From positions 1 through 21,123 of the forward strand of contig CBDUVZ010000049.1 in the NCBI GenBank assembly GCA_965370805.1: a stretch of DNA of 21,123 nucleotides. Reading direction: 5' to 3'. The notes below the pieces were generated by a model that saw nothing but the letters and a program-made list of their open reading frames with translations, had not been told where the DNA came from and did not search any database. The DNA comes from CBDUVZ01 sp965370805. GTDB lineage: Bacteria; Hydrothermota; Tepidihabitantia; Tepidihabitantales; Tepidihabitantaceae. The translations under genes and the position numbers were made by a program. Of this stretch, positions 1 to 7,164 are shown piece after piece. Each line of letters starts with the position of its first letter. Position 1 is the stretch's first letter.

Positions 1-538
1 CGTCCCACAATCATACTTCATGAACCCAGTATAATATATAAGGCACAAAGAACACCAAGAGGAAGAAATCACGGATGGACACGGGAGGAGAGGGTGGAAG
101 TCAAAGTGCAAGGTGCAAATCGCAGAATGCAGAATGAGGAAGCGGAGTAAACACCAAGGGCACCAAGAGCACGAAGAGGAAATGACCAAGGTCCAAGTCC
201 CAAAAACCAAGGCGGAGAGGAGTAAACACCAAGAGCACGAAGAGCACCAAGAGAAAGAAACCACGGATGGACACGGATAGACACAGATGAAGTCAAAGTG
301 CAAAGTGCAAATATCAAAGTGCAAAATGCCGAATGAGGAAGATTGCCGCGTCACTTCGTTCCTCGCAATGACGAAGGGAAGTTGCCCGGCAGTCTCACGC
401 GCAACAGGAACGGGCGAGATTGCTGTGGTGGTACAGTGCCGTGTCGCAATGACCGGAGGGGAGCGGGAAGTGGCCGTTGGCTTGACACTTGGCGAAAAGA
501 GTATACACTCCGGGGACTTCCATCGAGATGAACTATTG
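1..538. repeat. Gene-free interspersed repeat tract upstream of adk
   Basis: No credible gene lies here. The stretch is built from short words that recur elsewhere in the window: 'accaagagcacgaagagg', 'cacggatggacacgg', 'gtcaaagtgcaaagtgcaaat' and 'gaatgaggaag'. The series occurs twice in the same order, at about 53-140 and again at about 246-341, so it is an imperfect composite direct repeat. Around 343-460 a different family appears, with the 'cctcgcaatgacg' type of word and a second 'cgcaatgaccgg' copy. Possible reading frames over this region consist of repeat translations and resemble no family. An AT-rich patch at 30-40 includes TATAAT but has no good -35 partner. Confidence 0.8.
482..509 (+). 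promoter_or_regulatory. Sigma-70-like promoter for the adk operon
   Basis: A perfect TTGACA (482-487) is followed after 16 bases by TACACT (504-509), which matches four of six positions of TATAAT. The predicted transcript would begin near 516 and give an untranslated leader of about 23 bases before adk. It sits directly after the repeat tract and is the only good promoter-like pair in front of adk. The -10 match is weak; an alternative TATACA at 502-507 leaves only 14 bases of spacer. Confidence 0.45.
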
Positions 539-1189
539 ATGAATGTTGTACTTCTAGGCCCGCCGGGTAGCGGGAAAGGAACCCAGGCTGAGTTGCTGCG
601 CGACCGGCTCGGGTTTGTCCATTATTCGACCGGCGAGGTGTTCCGCGACCATATCAAGCGGCGGACACCGGTCGGGCTGGAGGTGGAGGAGTACGTCAGT
701 TCGGGCCGGCTGGTGCCGGATGACGTTGTGCTCGAAGCGGCGAATGCTTTCGTCAGCGAGCACGCGGGCAAGCGGGTTGTTTTCGACGGGTTTCCCCGGA
801 CGATTCCGCAGGCCGAGGGTCTGGACCGGGTGCTCGAGGCGCATGACCAGAAGATTGACATGGCGGTGCTGATTGACCTTGAGGAGGAGGCGGTGGTCGA
901 GCGTCTGACCGCCCGGCGTCAGTGCCGTAAGTGCGGGAGGATATTCAATCTGAGTTTCAGCCCGCCCGCGAAGGAAGGCATCTGCGATGAGTGCGGCGGC
1001 GAGTTGTACCAGCGGGATGATGACAGCGAAGCGGTGATTCGTGACCGACTCAAGGTCTACCGCGAGCAGACCGAGCCGTTGATTGAGTATTACCAGGACC
1101 GGTTCCGGCTGGAGCGGGTCAAAGGCGAGATTGGCCGCGACCGGGTTTTCGAGGAACTGAGCAGGCTGGTTGGTGCCGCGAAGGAGTAG
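539..1189 (+). CDS. adk: Adenylate kinase, zinc-containing long form
   Basis: This 216-residue protein catalyses reversible phosphate transfer between ATP and AMP in the cytoplasm and keeps adenylate pools balanced. The P-loop GPPGSGKGT is at residues 7-15, the AMP-site STGE at 30-33 and DGFPRT at 83-88. The lid carries four cysteines (C129, C132, C149, C152) in two CxxC pairs, the zinc-binding lid known from many bacterial enzymes. The frame stays open upstream to 287, but that part is repeat-derived; ATG 539 places the start immediately before the conserved MNVVLLGPPG. No strong Shine-Dalgarno sequence is visible. It is first in adk-map-infA-rpmJ, the order found in the spc-type ribosomal cluster, but without secY in front. 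The stop is 12 bases before map. Confidence 0.96.
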   Translation: MNVVLLGPPGSGKGTQAELLRDRLGFVHYSTGEVFRDHIKRRTPVGLEVEEYVSSGRLVPDDVVLEAANAFVSEHAGKRVVFDGFPRTIPQAEGLDRVLEAHDQKIDMAVLIDLEEEAVVERLTARRQCRKCGRIFNLSFSPPAKEGICDECGGELYQRDDDSEAVIRDRLKVYREQTEPLIEYYQDRFRLERVKGEIGRDRVFEELSRLVGAAKE

Positions 1190-1201
1190 CGGGGTTTTGC
1201 T

Positions 1202-1954
1202 TTGGCGGTCCACATCAAGTCGGAGCGGGAGATTGAAGGGATTCGCGTTGCCGCCGGTATCTGGGGCGAGGCGATGTCTGCTGCCGGCGCTGCGGTCCGA
1301 CCCGGGGTCAGTTTGAAGGAGCTTGAAGCAGTGTGTGTTGAGTGCATCCGGGAGCGCGGCGGGACACCGACGTTCAGCGGGTACGGCGGGTTTCCCGGTG
1401 CGGTGTGCATCAGCGTGAACGAGGAAGTGGTGCACGGAATTCCGGACGAGCGGAGACTGGCGGAAGGCGACATTGTGAAGATTGATATCGGTGTCACCAA
1501 GGACGGCTTCATTGCTGATGCGGCCCGGACCTACGAGGTGGGAAGCATCAGTCCCGAGGTGCGCGCGCTGGTGAAGGCGACCGAGGAGTCGTTCCGGGCG
1601 GGCGCGGATAAGGCCCGGGCCGGGAACCGGGTGAGCGACATCGGCGCCGCGGTCCAGGATTACGTGGAGGAGCGGGGCTATTCGGTGGTCCGCGCGTTGT
1701 GCGGGCACGGTGTCGGAGTGGAGCTTCACGAGGAGCCGTCGATTCCGAATTTCGGGGTCCCGGGGAGAGGAATGCGATTGAAGCCCGGGATGACGCTGGC
1801 AATCGAGCCGATGGTGAATATGGGCGGGTTTGAGGTGGAGACGCTGGAGAACGGCTGGACCGTTGTCGCTTCCGACGGGAAGCCTTCGGCCCATTACGAG
1901 AATACATTGCTGGTGACCGAGGCCGAACCGGAGATGCTGACCAATGGCTGCTAA
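1202..1954 (+). CDS. map: Type I methionine aminopeptidase
   Basis: This 250-residue enzyme removes the initiator methionine from nascent proteins at the ribosome. All five metal ligands of the family can be placed: D95, D106, H169, E202 and E233, each two residues lower than in the E. coli enzyme. The start is TTG at 1202, chosen because the peptide from there (MAVHIKSEREIEGIRVA) aligns with the N-terminus of the E. coli protein, while the next in-frame ATG would remove conserved sequence. Spacing to the best Shine-Dalgarno-like stretch (AAGGAG at the end of adk) is long, so translation may be coupled to adk. The last 11 bases overlap infA. Confidence 0.95.
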   Translation: MAVHIKSEREIEGIRVAAGIWGEAMSAAGAAVRPGVSLKELEAVCVECIRERGGTPTFSGYGGFPGAVCISVNEEVVHGIPDERRLAEGDIVKIDIGVTKDGFIADAARTYEVGSISPEVRALVKATEESFRAGADKARAGNRVSDIGAAVQDYVEERGYSVVRALCGHGVGVELHEEPSIPNFGVPGRGMRLKPGMTLAIEPMVNMGGFEVETLENGWTVVASDGKPSAHYENTLLVTEAEPEMLTNGC

Positions 1955-2165
1955 GAAGGACCTGATTCAGCTTGAGGGTGTTGTCAGCGTCTGCCTGCCG
2001 AGCGCGACGTTCCGGGTGAAGCTGGACAACGGTCACGAAGTGCTGGCTCATATTTCGGGCCGGATGCGGAAGCACTGGATAAGGATTCTGCCCGGAGACA
2101 GGGTGACGGTGGAGTTTTCGCTGTACGACCTGGACCGGGGCCGGATTATTTACCGATTCAAGTAG
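1944..2165 (+). CDS. infA: Translation initiation factor IF-1
   Basis: The product is 73 residues, the usual length for bacterial IF-1, a single OB-fold that binds the 30S A site and helps IF-2 and IF-3 select the initiator tRNA. Recognisable parts are the N-terminal AAKKDLIQLEGVV, the central GHEVLAHISGRMRKHWIRILPGD and the C-terminal LDRGRIIYRFK. The ATG lies inside the end of map in another frame (11-base overlap), which suggests coupled translation. It is followed ten bases later by rpmJ, the standard infA-rpmJ pairing. Confidence 0.96.
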   Translation: MAAKKDLIQLEGVVSVCLPSATFRVKLDNGHEVLAHISGRMRKHWIRILPGDRVTVEFSLYDLDRGRIIYRFK

Positions 2166-2175
2166 AGGAGTAATC

Positions 2176-2292
2176 ATGAAAGTCCAGACATCGGTCAAGA
2201 AACGCTGCGTCCACTGCATCATCGTGAAGCGGAAGGGCGTAGTCCGGGTCATCTGCAAGCGTGACCCCAAGCACAAGCAGCGTCAGGGATAG
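2176..2292 (+). CDS. rpmJ: 50S ribosomal protein L36 (bL36), zinc-binding form
   Basis: A 38-codon gene starts at ATG 2176 behind a clear GAGGAG Shine-Dalgarno sequence. The peptide begins MKVQTSVKKRCVHC. Cysteines C11, C14 and C27 with H33 form the C-x2-C-x12-C-x5-H zinc ribbon of the zinc-containing L36 type; zinc-free paralogues lack these residues. It is small and basic, as expected of a protein that packs onto 23S rRNA. It closes the adk-map-infA-rpmJ group. The rest of the ribosomal cluster (rpsM, rpsK, rpsD, rpoA), which often follows, is absent; a repeat tract and pyrG come next instead. Confidence 0.95.
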   Translation: MKVQTSVKKRCVHCIIVKRKGVVRVICKRDPKHKQRQG

Positions 2293-2435
2293 TTTCGGAA
2301 TGGCGGATTCCGAATGCAGAAGGAATAACCGCCAAGGCCGCCAAGAACGCCAAGGAAATGCCGGATTCCGAATGACGAGCAGCGCCGGACACGACAGGCC
2401 TCAAGCATTGAGCGTTGTGCGTCAGGCGTAGCGTC
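2293..2435. repeat. Repeat tract between rpmJ and pyrG
   Basis: The 143 bases hold no gene. Directly after the rpmJ stop is a small hairpin, CGGAAT (2296-2301) with ATTCCG (2307-2312) and a five-base loop; without a T-run it is at best a weak terminator. The words 'ggattccgaatg' and 'ccgccaaggccgccaagaacgcc' follow; they belong to the same families as the tracts at 1-340 and 19108-19540. The tract ends in a GCGT-rich stretch (2412-2435) of the type found at the 5' ends of lptC and lptA. That stretch runs straight into the pyrG start codon. I see no convincing promoter. Confidence 0.7.
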
Positions 2436-4064
2436 ATGGCGAAGTTCATTTTCGTAACCGGCGGCGTGGTTTCGTCGTTGGGCAAGGGGATTGCGACTTC
2501 GTCGATCGGCCTGCTGCTCAAGAGCCGCGGGCTGAGTGTGGTTCCACTGAAGTTCGACCCGTACATCAATGTTGACCCCGGTACGATGAGCCCTTTCCAG
2601 CACGGAGAGGTGTTCGTGACCGATGACGGCGCTGAGACCGATCTGGACCTCGGCCACTACGAGCGGTTCATCGATACCAGTCTGTCACAGGACAACAACC
2701 TGACTGCCGGGCAGATCTATCAGTCGGTTATCGAGAAGGAACGGCGGGGCGCGTACCTGGGCAGGACTATCCAGGTGGTGCCGCACATCACGGCCGAGAT
2801 CAATGCCCGGATTCGGCGGCTGGCCAACCGTAAGGACGTGGTCATAACCGAAATCGGCGGAACGGTCGGCGACATCGAAGGTCTGCCGTTCATGGAGGCG
2901 GCCCGGCAGTTCGCGCTCGAAGAAGGCCGGGAGAACGTGCTGTACATTCACCTGACGCTGGTGCCGTACATCAAGGCTTCCTGCGAGATCAAGACCAAAC
3001 CGACCCAGCACTCCGTCCAGCGGCTTCGGAGCATCGGAATCCAGCCGGATATCGTCATGTGCCGGGCCGAGCAACCGCTGCCGCAGGAAGCAAGAGATAA
3101 GATTGCGTTGTTCTGTAACGTCCGGCCCGAGGCGGTAATCGAGGCGATTGACGTTGACAACATCTACCGGGTTCCGCTGGCGTTCCATCAGCAGAAGCTG
3201 GACCAACTCATTGTCAAAGGACTGGGCATCAAGGCCGGAAAGCCCGACCTGGCAGCCTGGCGGGCTTTCGTCCGGGCTAGCGACCATCCGGGCGGTGAAT
3301 TGGAGATCGGCATCTGCGGCAAGTACATCGGGCTGCACGATGCCTACAAGTCGGTCATCGAGGCGGTGCATCACGCTGGTGTGGCAAACGGGGTCCGCGC
3401 CAGGGTCAGGTGGCTTGAGGCCGAGGAGATTTCAGCCGGCACGGTCGGTCGGAAGCTGGCGGGTCTGGCCGGCGTTATCGTCCCGGGTGGTTTCGGGATG
3501 CGGGGCATGGAGGGCAAGATCGAGGCGGTTCGCTACTGTCGCGAGCGGGGCGTGCCCTACCTCGGGTTGTGCGTCGGCCTGCACGTCGCGGTTATCGAGT
3601 TCGCGCGTACGGTCTGCGGTTTCAAGGGCGCGAATTCGACCGAGTTCAGTTCCCGTACCAAAGCACCGGTCATCTACCTGCTGCCCGGGCAGCGCGGAGT
3701 CAAACGCAAAGGCGGTACGATGCGGCTGGGCGCATATCCGTGCCGGGTGAGGAAAGGCACGATAGCCCGACGCTGCTACAAGCGGGCGACAGTCAGCGAG
3801 CGCCACCGCCACCGCTACGAGATCAACAACAAGTACCTGCCGGTATTCGAGCAGCACGGTCTGGTGGCGAGCGGTACGTCTCCGGACGGCAGTCTTGTCG
3901 AGATGGTCGAGTTGAAGGACCACCCGTTCTTTGTCGCCTGTCAGTTCCACCCTGAATTCAAGTCCCGGCCTTTGCGACCTCACCCGCTGTTCCGGGAATT
4001 CATGAAGGCCGCCGGTGAGTACACTTGTCCTGGCGTTCGGGCTGGTGCGAGCCCTGCCCGCTAG
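2436..4064 (+). CDS. pyrG: CTP synthase (glutamine-hydrolysing)
   Basis: This 542-residue cytoplasmic enzyme aminates UTP to CTP using ATP and ammonia from glutamine, the last step of pyrimidine nucleotide synthesis. The N-terminal synthetase domain starts FIFVTGGVVSSLGKG (P-loop-like) and contains KFDPYINVDPGTMSP and the EIGGTVGDIE motif. The C-terminal class I glutaminase domain begins near residue 290, with nucleophile C379 and the FHPEF motif holding the catalytic His and Glu. Residues after the nucleophile read C-V-G-L-H where the family normally has C-x-G-M-Q, so the conserved glutamine is His383. ATG 2436 is chosen because MAKFIFVTGG matches the family start; the upstream bases are GCGT repeat with no good Shine-Dalgarno sequence. 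The 3' end overlaps the next gene by 50 bases. Confidence 0.96.
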   Translation: MAKFIFVTGGVVSSLGKGIATSSIGLLLKSRGLSVVPLKFDPYINVDPGTMSPFQHGEVFVTDDGAETDLDLGHYERFIDTSLSQDNNLTAGQIYQSVIEKERRGAYLGRTIQVVPHITAEINARIRRLANRKDVVITEIGGTVGDIEGLPFMEAARQFALEEGRENVLYIHLTLVPYIKASCEIKTKPTQHSVQRLRSIGIQPDIVMCRAEQPLPQEARDKIALFCNVRPEAVIEAIDVDNIYRVPLAFHQQKLDQLIVKGLGIKAGKPDLAAWRAFVRASDHPGGELEIGICGKYIGLHDAYKSVIEAVHHAGVANGVRARVRWLEAEEISAGTVGRKLAGLAGVIVPGGFGMRGMEGKIEAVRYCRERGVPYLGLCVGLHVAVIEFARTVCGFKGANSTEFSSRTKAPVIYLLPGQRGVKRKGGTMRLGAYPCRVRKGTIARRCYKRATVSERHRHRYEINNKYLPVFEQHGLVASGTSPDGSLVEMVELKDHPFFVACQFHPEFKSRPLRPHPLFREFMKAAGEYTCPGVRAGASPAR

Positions 4065-4809
4065 CCCGGCGATACTGCTTTCCCGCATCATCCTGGTCTG
4101 CTACCTGCTGTTCCGTGCCGACTACCGGGCGGAAATCCGTACGAATCTGAGGCTGGTCTGCGGCCGGAGCGACAGGTTCTTCTGGGTCAGGAATGCCTGG
4201 TGCGTCGGGCGGAATCTGGCCCTGATGGCATCAGTCGGCACCAGGCTGGGGAATTCAATTGTTGACAGTGCGGTGGTTTGCAGCGAGAATAGTAGTGATC
4301 TGCTAGTGGAACGAGAGTTGCATATGGTGATGGCTTCTTTTCATTATGGGGCATGGGAGTTCCTGCCCCGGGTATTCGCGCGCCTCGGGTTCAGCGTCAG
4401 GCTGGCTGTGGGTAGTCAGCGGGACACCAGGCTGAACGGCCTGCTGGGCGAAGCGCGCCGGGCTCGGCGTGTAGGCATTGCCAGGGGAATCCGCGAGGTC
4501 GTGGCCGGACTCCGATTGCCCGGGGTGACCGGTTTCATGCTTGACAATACGAGGCAGGGAAGACGCCGGCGGGTGGAGTTGGATTCCTGCCGGGTATCGA
4601 TGCCGGACCTTCCTTTCCGTCTGGCCGAACGCATGAGGAAGGGCGTGGTACCGGCGTTTGCGTTCTTCAGGCAGGGCCGGCTGCGGGTGAATGTCCACCG
4701 GGCAGGAGATGGGCGGCAGACCGCACAGGCGCTGGTCGAGCAGGTCAGGGCCCGCCCCGAGGAGTGGATCTTCTGGGGCAAGGCCGGCGCGATTGAGGAG
4801 GCGCAATGA
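4015..4809 (+). CDS. HtrB/LpxL-type lipid A acyltransferase family protein
   Basis: This 264-residue protein appears to belong to the lysophospholipid/lipid A late acyltransferase family, which adds secondary acyl chains to Kdo-lipid A at the inner membrane. The N-terminal third is hydrophobic. The key H-x4-E motif is SFHYGAWE, with H110 and E115. A middle segment GFMLDNTRQG followed by VPAFAFFRQGRLRV resembles the family's second conserved block, and the C-terminal RPEEWIFWGKAG matches the usual 'P-E-x-W' end. It is shorter than E. coli LpxL (about 306 residues) and divergent, so the exact acyl donor and acceptor are unknown. The GTG start lies inside pyrG (50-base overlap). The stop overlaps the lptC start as ATGA. 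Its place before lptCAB supports a lipopolysaccharide role. Bases 4260-4345 are richer in A and T than the surroundings. Confidence 0.78.
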   Translation: MSTLVLAFGLVRALPASPAILLSRIILVCYLLFRADYRAEIRTNLRLVCGRSDRFFWVRNAWCVGRNLALMASVGTRLGNSIVDSAVVCSENSSDLLVERELHMVMASFHYGAWEFLPRVFARLGFSVRLAVGSQRDTRLNGLLGEARRARRVGIARGIREVVAGLRLPGVTGFMLDNTRQGRRRRVELDSCRVSMPDLPFRLAERMRKGVVPAFAFFRQGRLRVNVHRAGDGRQTAQALVEQVRARPEEWIFWGKAGAIEEAQ

Positions 4810-5471
4810 TGCGCTACGCGCTACGCGCTACGCATGACGCTCTACGCTTTATGCTCTACGCACTACGCTCCATGCCCGACGCTAGAGGCATCCGGCGTCA
4901 TGCGTCTTGCGTCCAGCGTCTTGCGTCCGGCGTCTTGCGTTATGCGTCGTGCATTATGCTGGTGGCCGGCGTTGTCGGCTGCCGTGAAGACCAGCCGGCA
5001 TCAAGCCCGACCGCGCTGCCCAGCCAGGTGGTGGAGGGCTTTGTCCTGCACGAGAGTTCAAGCGGAGAGCGGCTCTACAGTCTTGAGGCCGAGACCGCCT
5101 ACGTGTTTGAGGCCGAGGAACGGATTGACGTGTCCGGGCCCAGGGTCCGGTTCTACGACGAAGAAGGTCTGGTGCATGCAACCCTAGTGGCGGACCGCGG
5201 GTTGATTCTGTCGAGGACCAACGACCTCGTGGCCCTGGGCAACGTGCTGGTCGAGACCGCGGACAGCACGAAACTGACTACCGATTCGCTCTGCTGGAAC
5301 AACAGCACCCGGATCGTGCGGACCGATGCCCACGTTGAGATTGAGACCCCGAACGGCAGGATTGCGGGCAAGGGGCTCATCTCCGACGCCGCCCTGAGCA
5401 GGATTGAGATTCTGAGCGAAGTCGAAGGTACGTCGGACTACGAGTTCGGGACCAGTCCGGACAGCCAATGA
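4806..5471 (+). CDS. lptC: LptC-like LPS export lipoprotein with repeat-encoded N-terminus
   Basis: The 221-residue product resembles LptC, the periplasmic bridge that passes LPS from the LptB2FG transporter to LptA. Residues about 70-215 show the LptC/OstA-like beta pattern (EGFVLHESSSGERLYSLEAE, then repeated short strands around VALGNVLVETAD and AHVEIETPNG). A signal with lipobox VVGC puts the lipidated cysteine at C59, so this is probably a membrane-anchored lipoprotein instead of the single-helix form of E. coli. The 45 or so residues before the hydrophobic core are rich in Arg, Ala, Tyr and Ser and are encoded by a degenerate ACGC/GCGT repeat. The annotated ATG overlaps the preceding stop (ATGA) and is probably coupled. 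A later in-frame TTG at about 4936 would give a normal-length signal peptide. lptA follows with a four-base overlap. Confidence 0.8.
   Translation: MMRYALRATHDALRFMLYALRSMPDARGIRRHASCVQRLASGVLRYASCIMLVAGVVGCREDQPASSPTALPSQVVEGFVLHESSSGERLYSLEAETAYVFEAEERIDVSGPRVRFYDEEGLVHATLVADRGLILSRTNDLVALGNVLVETADSTKLTTDSLCWNNSTRIVRTDAHVEIETPNGRIAGKGLISDAALSRIEILSEVEGTSDYEFGTSPDSQ
4811..4953. repeat. Degenerate ACGC/GCGT inverted repeat inside the 5' end of lptC
   Basis: The first arm (about 4811-4882) is built from 'gctacgc' and 'tacgcactacgc' words; the second arm (about 4894-4953) is built from 'gcgtcttgcgtcc' and 'gcgtcatgcgt' words. The arms are imperfectly complementary. The longest exact pairing found by eye is ACGCATGACGC (4830-4840) with GCGTCATGCGT (4895-4905), which leaves a 54-base loop. 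The whole element is translated as the N-terminus of LptC. The exact 11-mer GCGTCATGCGT recurs twice at the start of lptA. Confidence 0.75.
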
Positions 5472-6448
5472 GGCAAGAAGCTCTACGCACTACGCCCTAC
5501 GCACAACGCCAGACGTCGGATGCGTCCAGCGTCATGCGTAGAGCGTCATGCGTTGTCCTGCTGCTTGCGGCAGCCGCGAATGGCGCTGACATCTATGCCC
5601 GCAGGATGGAGATAATCAAGACCCCGGAAGGACAGGAAACGGTCTTCCGCGACAGCGTGAGCATCACCGACGGCGATACCAGGATTACGGCCCGGCGTGC
5701 CCGGATCAACGAACAACTGGGTGTGGCGGTGATTGCCGATTTCGTTTTCATTGAGACTCCGGACGCTTTGGTGTGGGCGGATTCGGCCGTCTACCTGATG
5801 GCGGAGAAGCGCACCGAGCTGTTCGGCAATGTCCGGGTGCAGCAGGAGTCGCTGTTGATAACCGCTCCGGTCCTGTTCTATTCCATTCCCGACCGGCTGG
5901 TTGAGGCCGGCTCCGGGCTGGTAATCCGGAGCAGCGGCCGCGACTTCGAACTGACCGGTGAGCGCGGGTGGTATGACCTGGCCGGAGATACCGGGGTGGT
6001 CGATTCCAGTCCGGTCCTGGTGCAGGCTACCGGCGATGATTCCGTGATTGTGACCGCGCAGTGCATGAGCTGGCACGATCTGGAATCCAGGGCGGTTGCG
6101 CAGGGCGGAGTCAGGGTGGGTTCAGGCAGGGCCGCATTGCTGTGCGATACCCTGTCTTTCTTCCCGGGTTCTGATTCGGGTATGGCCCTGGGCAACCCGC
6201 AGGTGAGCGACAGCCTGAGTCGGACCGCGGGCGACACGATTACCATCCTGCTGGATCAGGGCCAGCTTGATATTGTGACGGTCAGCGGCAACGCCCAGGG
6301 ACACTATGTCACCGAAGGTGAGGACGAAGTCGAGTTCTCCGGGCAGTCCATCCGCATCGAGTTCGACCAGGGCGAGGCGGTCCGAGTCGAAGTGGAGCGG
6401 CTCGCTTCCGGCAAGCTGGTTCGGAGAAGCGAGCGGGCAGCGGAATGA
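5468..6448 (+). CDS. lptA: LptA/OstA-like periplasmic LPS transport protein
   Basis: The 326-residue protein resembles LptA/OstA, the periplasmic beta-jellyroll that forms the LPS bridge to the outer membrane. Evidence is the repeating OstA pattern: ADIYARRMEIIKTPEGQETV and then DSVSITDGDTRITARRARI, with similar stretches around residues 110-130 (AEKRTELFGNVRVQQES) and 275-310 (TVSGNAQGHYVTEG). It is longer than E. coli LptA (185 residues), consistent with additional OstA units. ATG 5468 overlaps the lptC stop. A second candidate, M23 at 5534, would give a compact signal peptide, MRRASCVVLLLAAAANGA. The first 28 codons are made of the same GCGT/ACGC repeat seen in lptC. lptB follows with an ATGA overlap. 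Confidence 0.82.
   Translation: MRQEALRTTPYAQRQTSDASSVMRRASCVVLLLAAAANGADIYARRMEIIKTPEGQETVFRDSVSITDGDTRITARRARINEQLGVAVIADFVFIETPDALVWADSAVYLMAEKRTELFGNVRVQQESLLITAPVLFYSIPDRLVEAGSGLVIRSSGRDFELTGERGWYDLAGDTGVVDSSPVLVQATGDDSVIVTAQCMSWHDLESRAVAQGGVRVGSGRAALLCDTLSFFPGSDSGMALGNPQVSDSLSRTAGDTITILLDQGQLDIVTVSGNAQGHYVTEGEDEVEFSGQSIRIEFDQGEAVRVEVERLASGKLVRRSERAAE
5482..5553. repeat. GCGT/ACGC repeat inside the 5' end of lptA
   Basis: An ACGC arm (about 5482-5512, 'ctacgcactacgccctacgc') is followed by a GCGT arm (about 5520-5553). The 11-mer GCGTCATGCGT is present twice, at 5529-5539 and 5543-5553, and once in the lptC element 630 bases upstream. The ATG within the first copy is in frame with lptA (codon 23). 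The layout, ACGC arm then GCGT arm, is the same as in lptC. Confidence 0.72.
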
Positions 6449-7164
6449 AACTCGAAGCCGGCGGATTGACCAAGAGCTACGGTGGCCGCCGGGTGGTCGA
6501 TGACGTCGGTATCGAACTGGAGCGGGGCGAAATCGTGGGGCTTCTCGGTCCGAACGGCGCGGGCAAGACCACGACCTTTCACATGATTACCGGCTTCATT
6601 CGGCCCGAGCAGGGATGGATTCGACTCGACGGGAAGGAGATCACCAGGATGCCGGTCTACCGGCGGGCGCGCCTCGGTATCGGTTACCTGTCCCAGGAAG
6701 CCTCGATATTCCGCAAGCTCTCGGTGGGCGATAACGTCCGCGCGATTCTGGAGATGCTCGGGGTGCCGAAGTCGGAGCAGGACGACAGAGTGAAGGGACT
6801 GCTCGAGAAGTTCAATGTGCTCCATCTGGTGAAGCAGAAAGGCGGGACCCTTTCGGGCGGCGAGCGGCGGCGGGTGGAACTGGCCCGGGCGCTGGCCGCG
6901 ACGCCTTCGTTCCTGTTGCTGGACGAACCGTTCACGGGGATTGACCCGATTGTGCGGGCCGAAATCCAGGATATCATCCGGCAGTTGCGCGAGGACGGTC
7001 TCGGGATTCTGATTACGGACCACAACGTGCGGGAGACCCTCGAGATTACCGACCGGGCGTACATCATGTACGATGCGAAGGTGCTGCTGTCCGGAACGTC
7101 CGATGAACTGGTTCGGGACGAGAAGGCACGCGAAGTGTACCTGGGCGAGAGGTTCCGGATTTGA
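6445..7164 (+). CDS. lptB: LPS export ABC transporter ATP-binding protein LptB
   Basis: The 239-residue cytoplasmic ATPase would pair with LptF/LptG to extract LPS from the inner membrane. Walker A GPNGAGKT is at 35-42, the Q-loop glutamine at Q84, signature LSGGE at 136-140, Walker B LLLDE at 157-161 and the switch histidine at H193. The length and the segments YLSQEASIFRKLSVGDN and LLLDEPFTGIDPI are typical of LptB rather than other ABC ATPases. It sits between lptA and rpoN as in many Gram-negatives. Start ATG overlaps the lptA stop and its stop overlaps the rpoN TTG start, so the block is likely translated as coupled cistrons. lptF and lptG are not in the window. Confidence 0.95.
   Translation: MKLEAGGLTKSYGGRRVVDDVGIELERGEIVGLLGPNGAGKTTTFHMITGFIRPEQGWIRLDGKEITRMPVYRRARLGIGYLSQEASIFRKLSVGDNVRAILEMLGVPKSEQDDRVKGLLEKFNVLHLVKQKGGTLSGGERRRVELARALAATPSFLLLDEPFTGIDPIVRAEIQDIIRQLREDGLGILITDHNVRETLEITDRAYIMYDAKVLLSGTSDELVRDEKAREVYLGERFRI

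Noticed and set aside
30..40. TATAAT-containing AT-rich patch as a promoter
   Set aside because: No -35 hexamer at 16-18 bases upstream and no gene downstream before another promoter.
69..317. Minus-strand 82-residue open frame
   Set aside because: It is the translation of repeat words (repeated LGALRALGVYSS-like peptides) with no ribosome-binding site or family resemblance.
287..538. 84-residue N-terminal extension of adenylate kinase
   Set aside because: It covers repeat DNA and the TTGACA promoter; the enzyme's conserved start is exactly at ATG 539.
554..1894. Long minus-strand frame opposite adk and map
   Set aside because: It lies wholly antisense to two certain genes; GC-rich codon bias keeps the opposite frame open, and its Arg/His/Leu/Pro-rich peptide matches nothing.
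4262..4267. TTGACA inside the acyltransferase gene as an internal promoter
   Set aside because: No -10 hexamer at 16-18 bases; the next A/T-rich hexamer is about 20 bases away.
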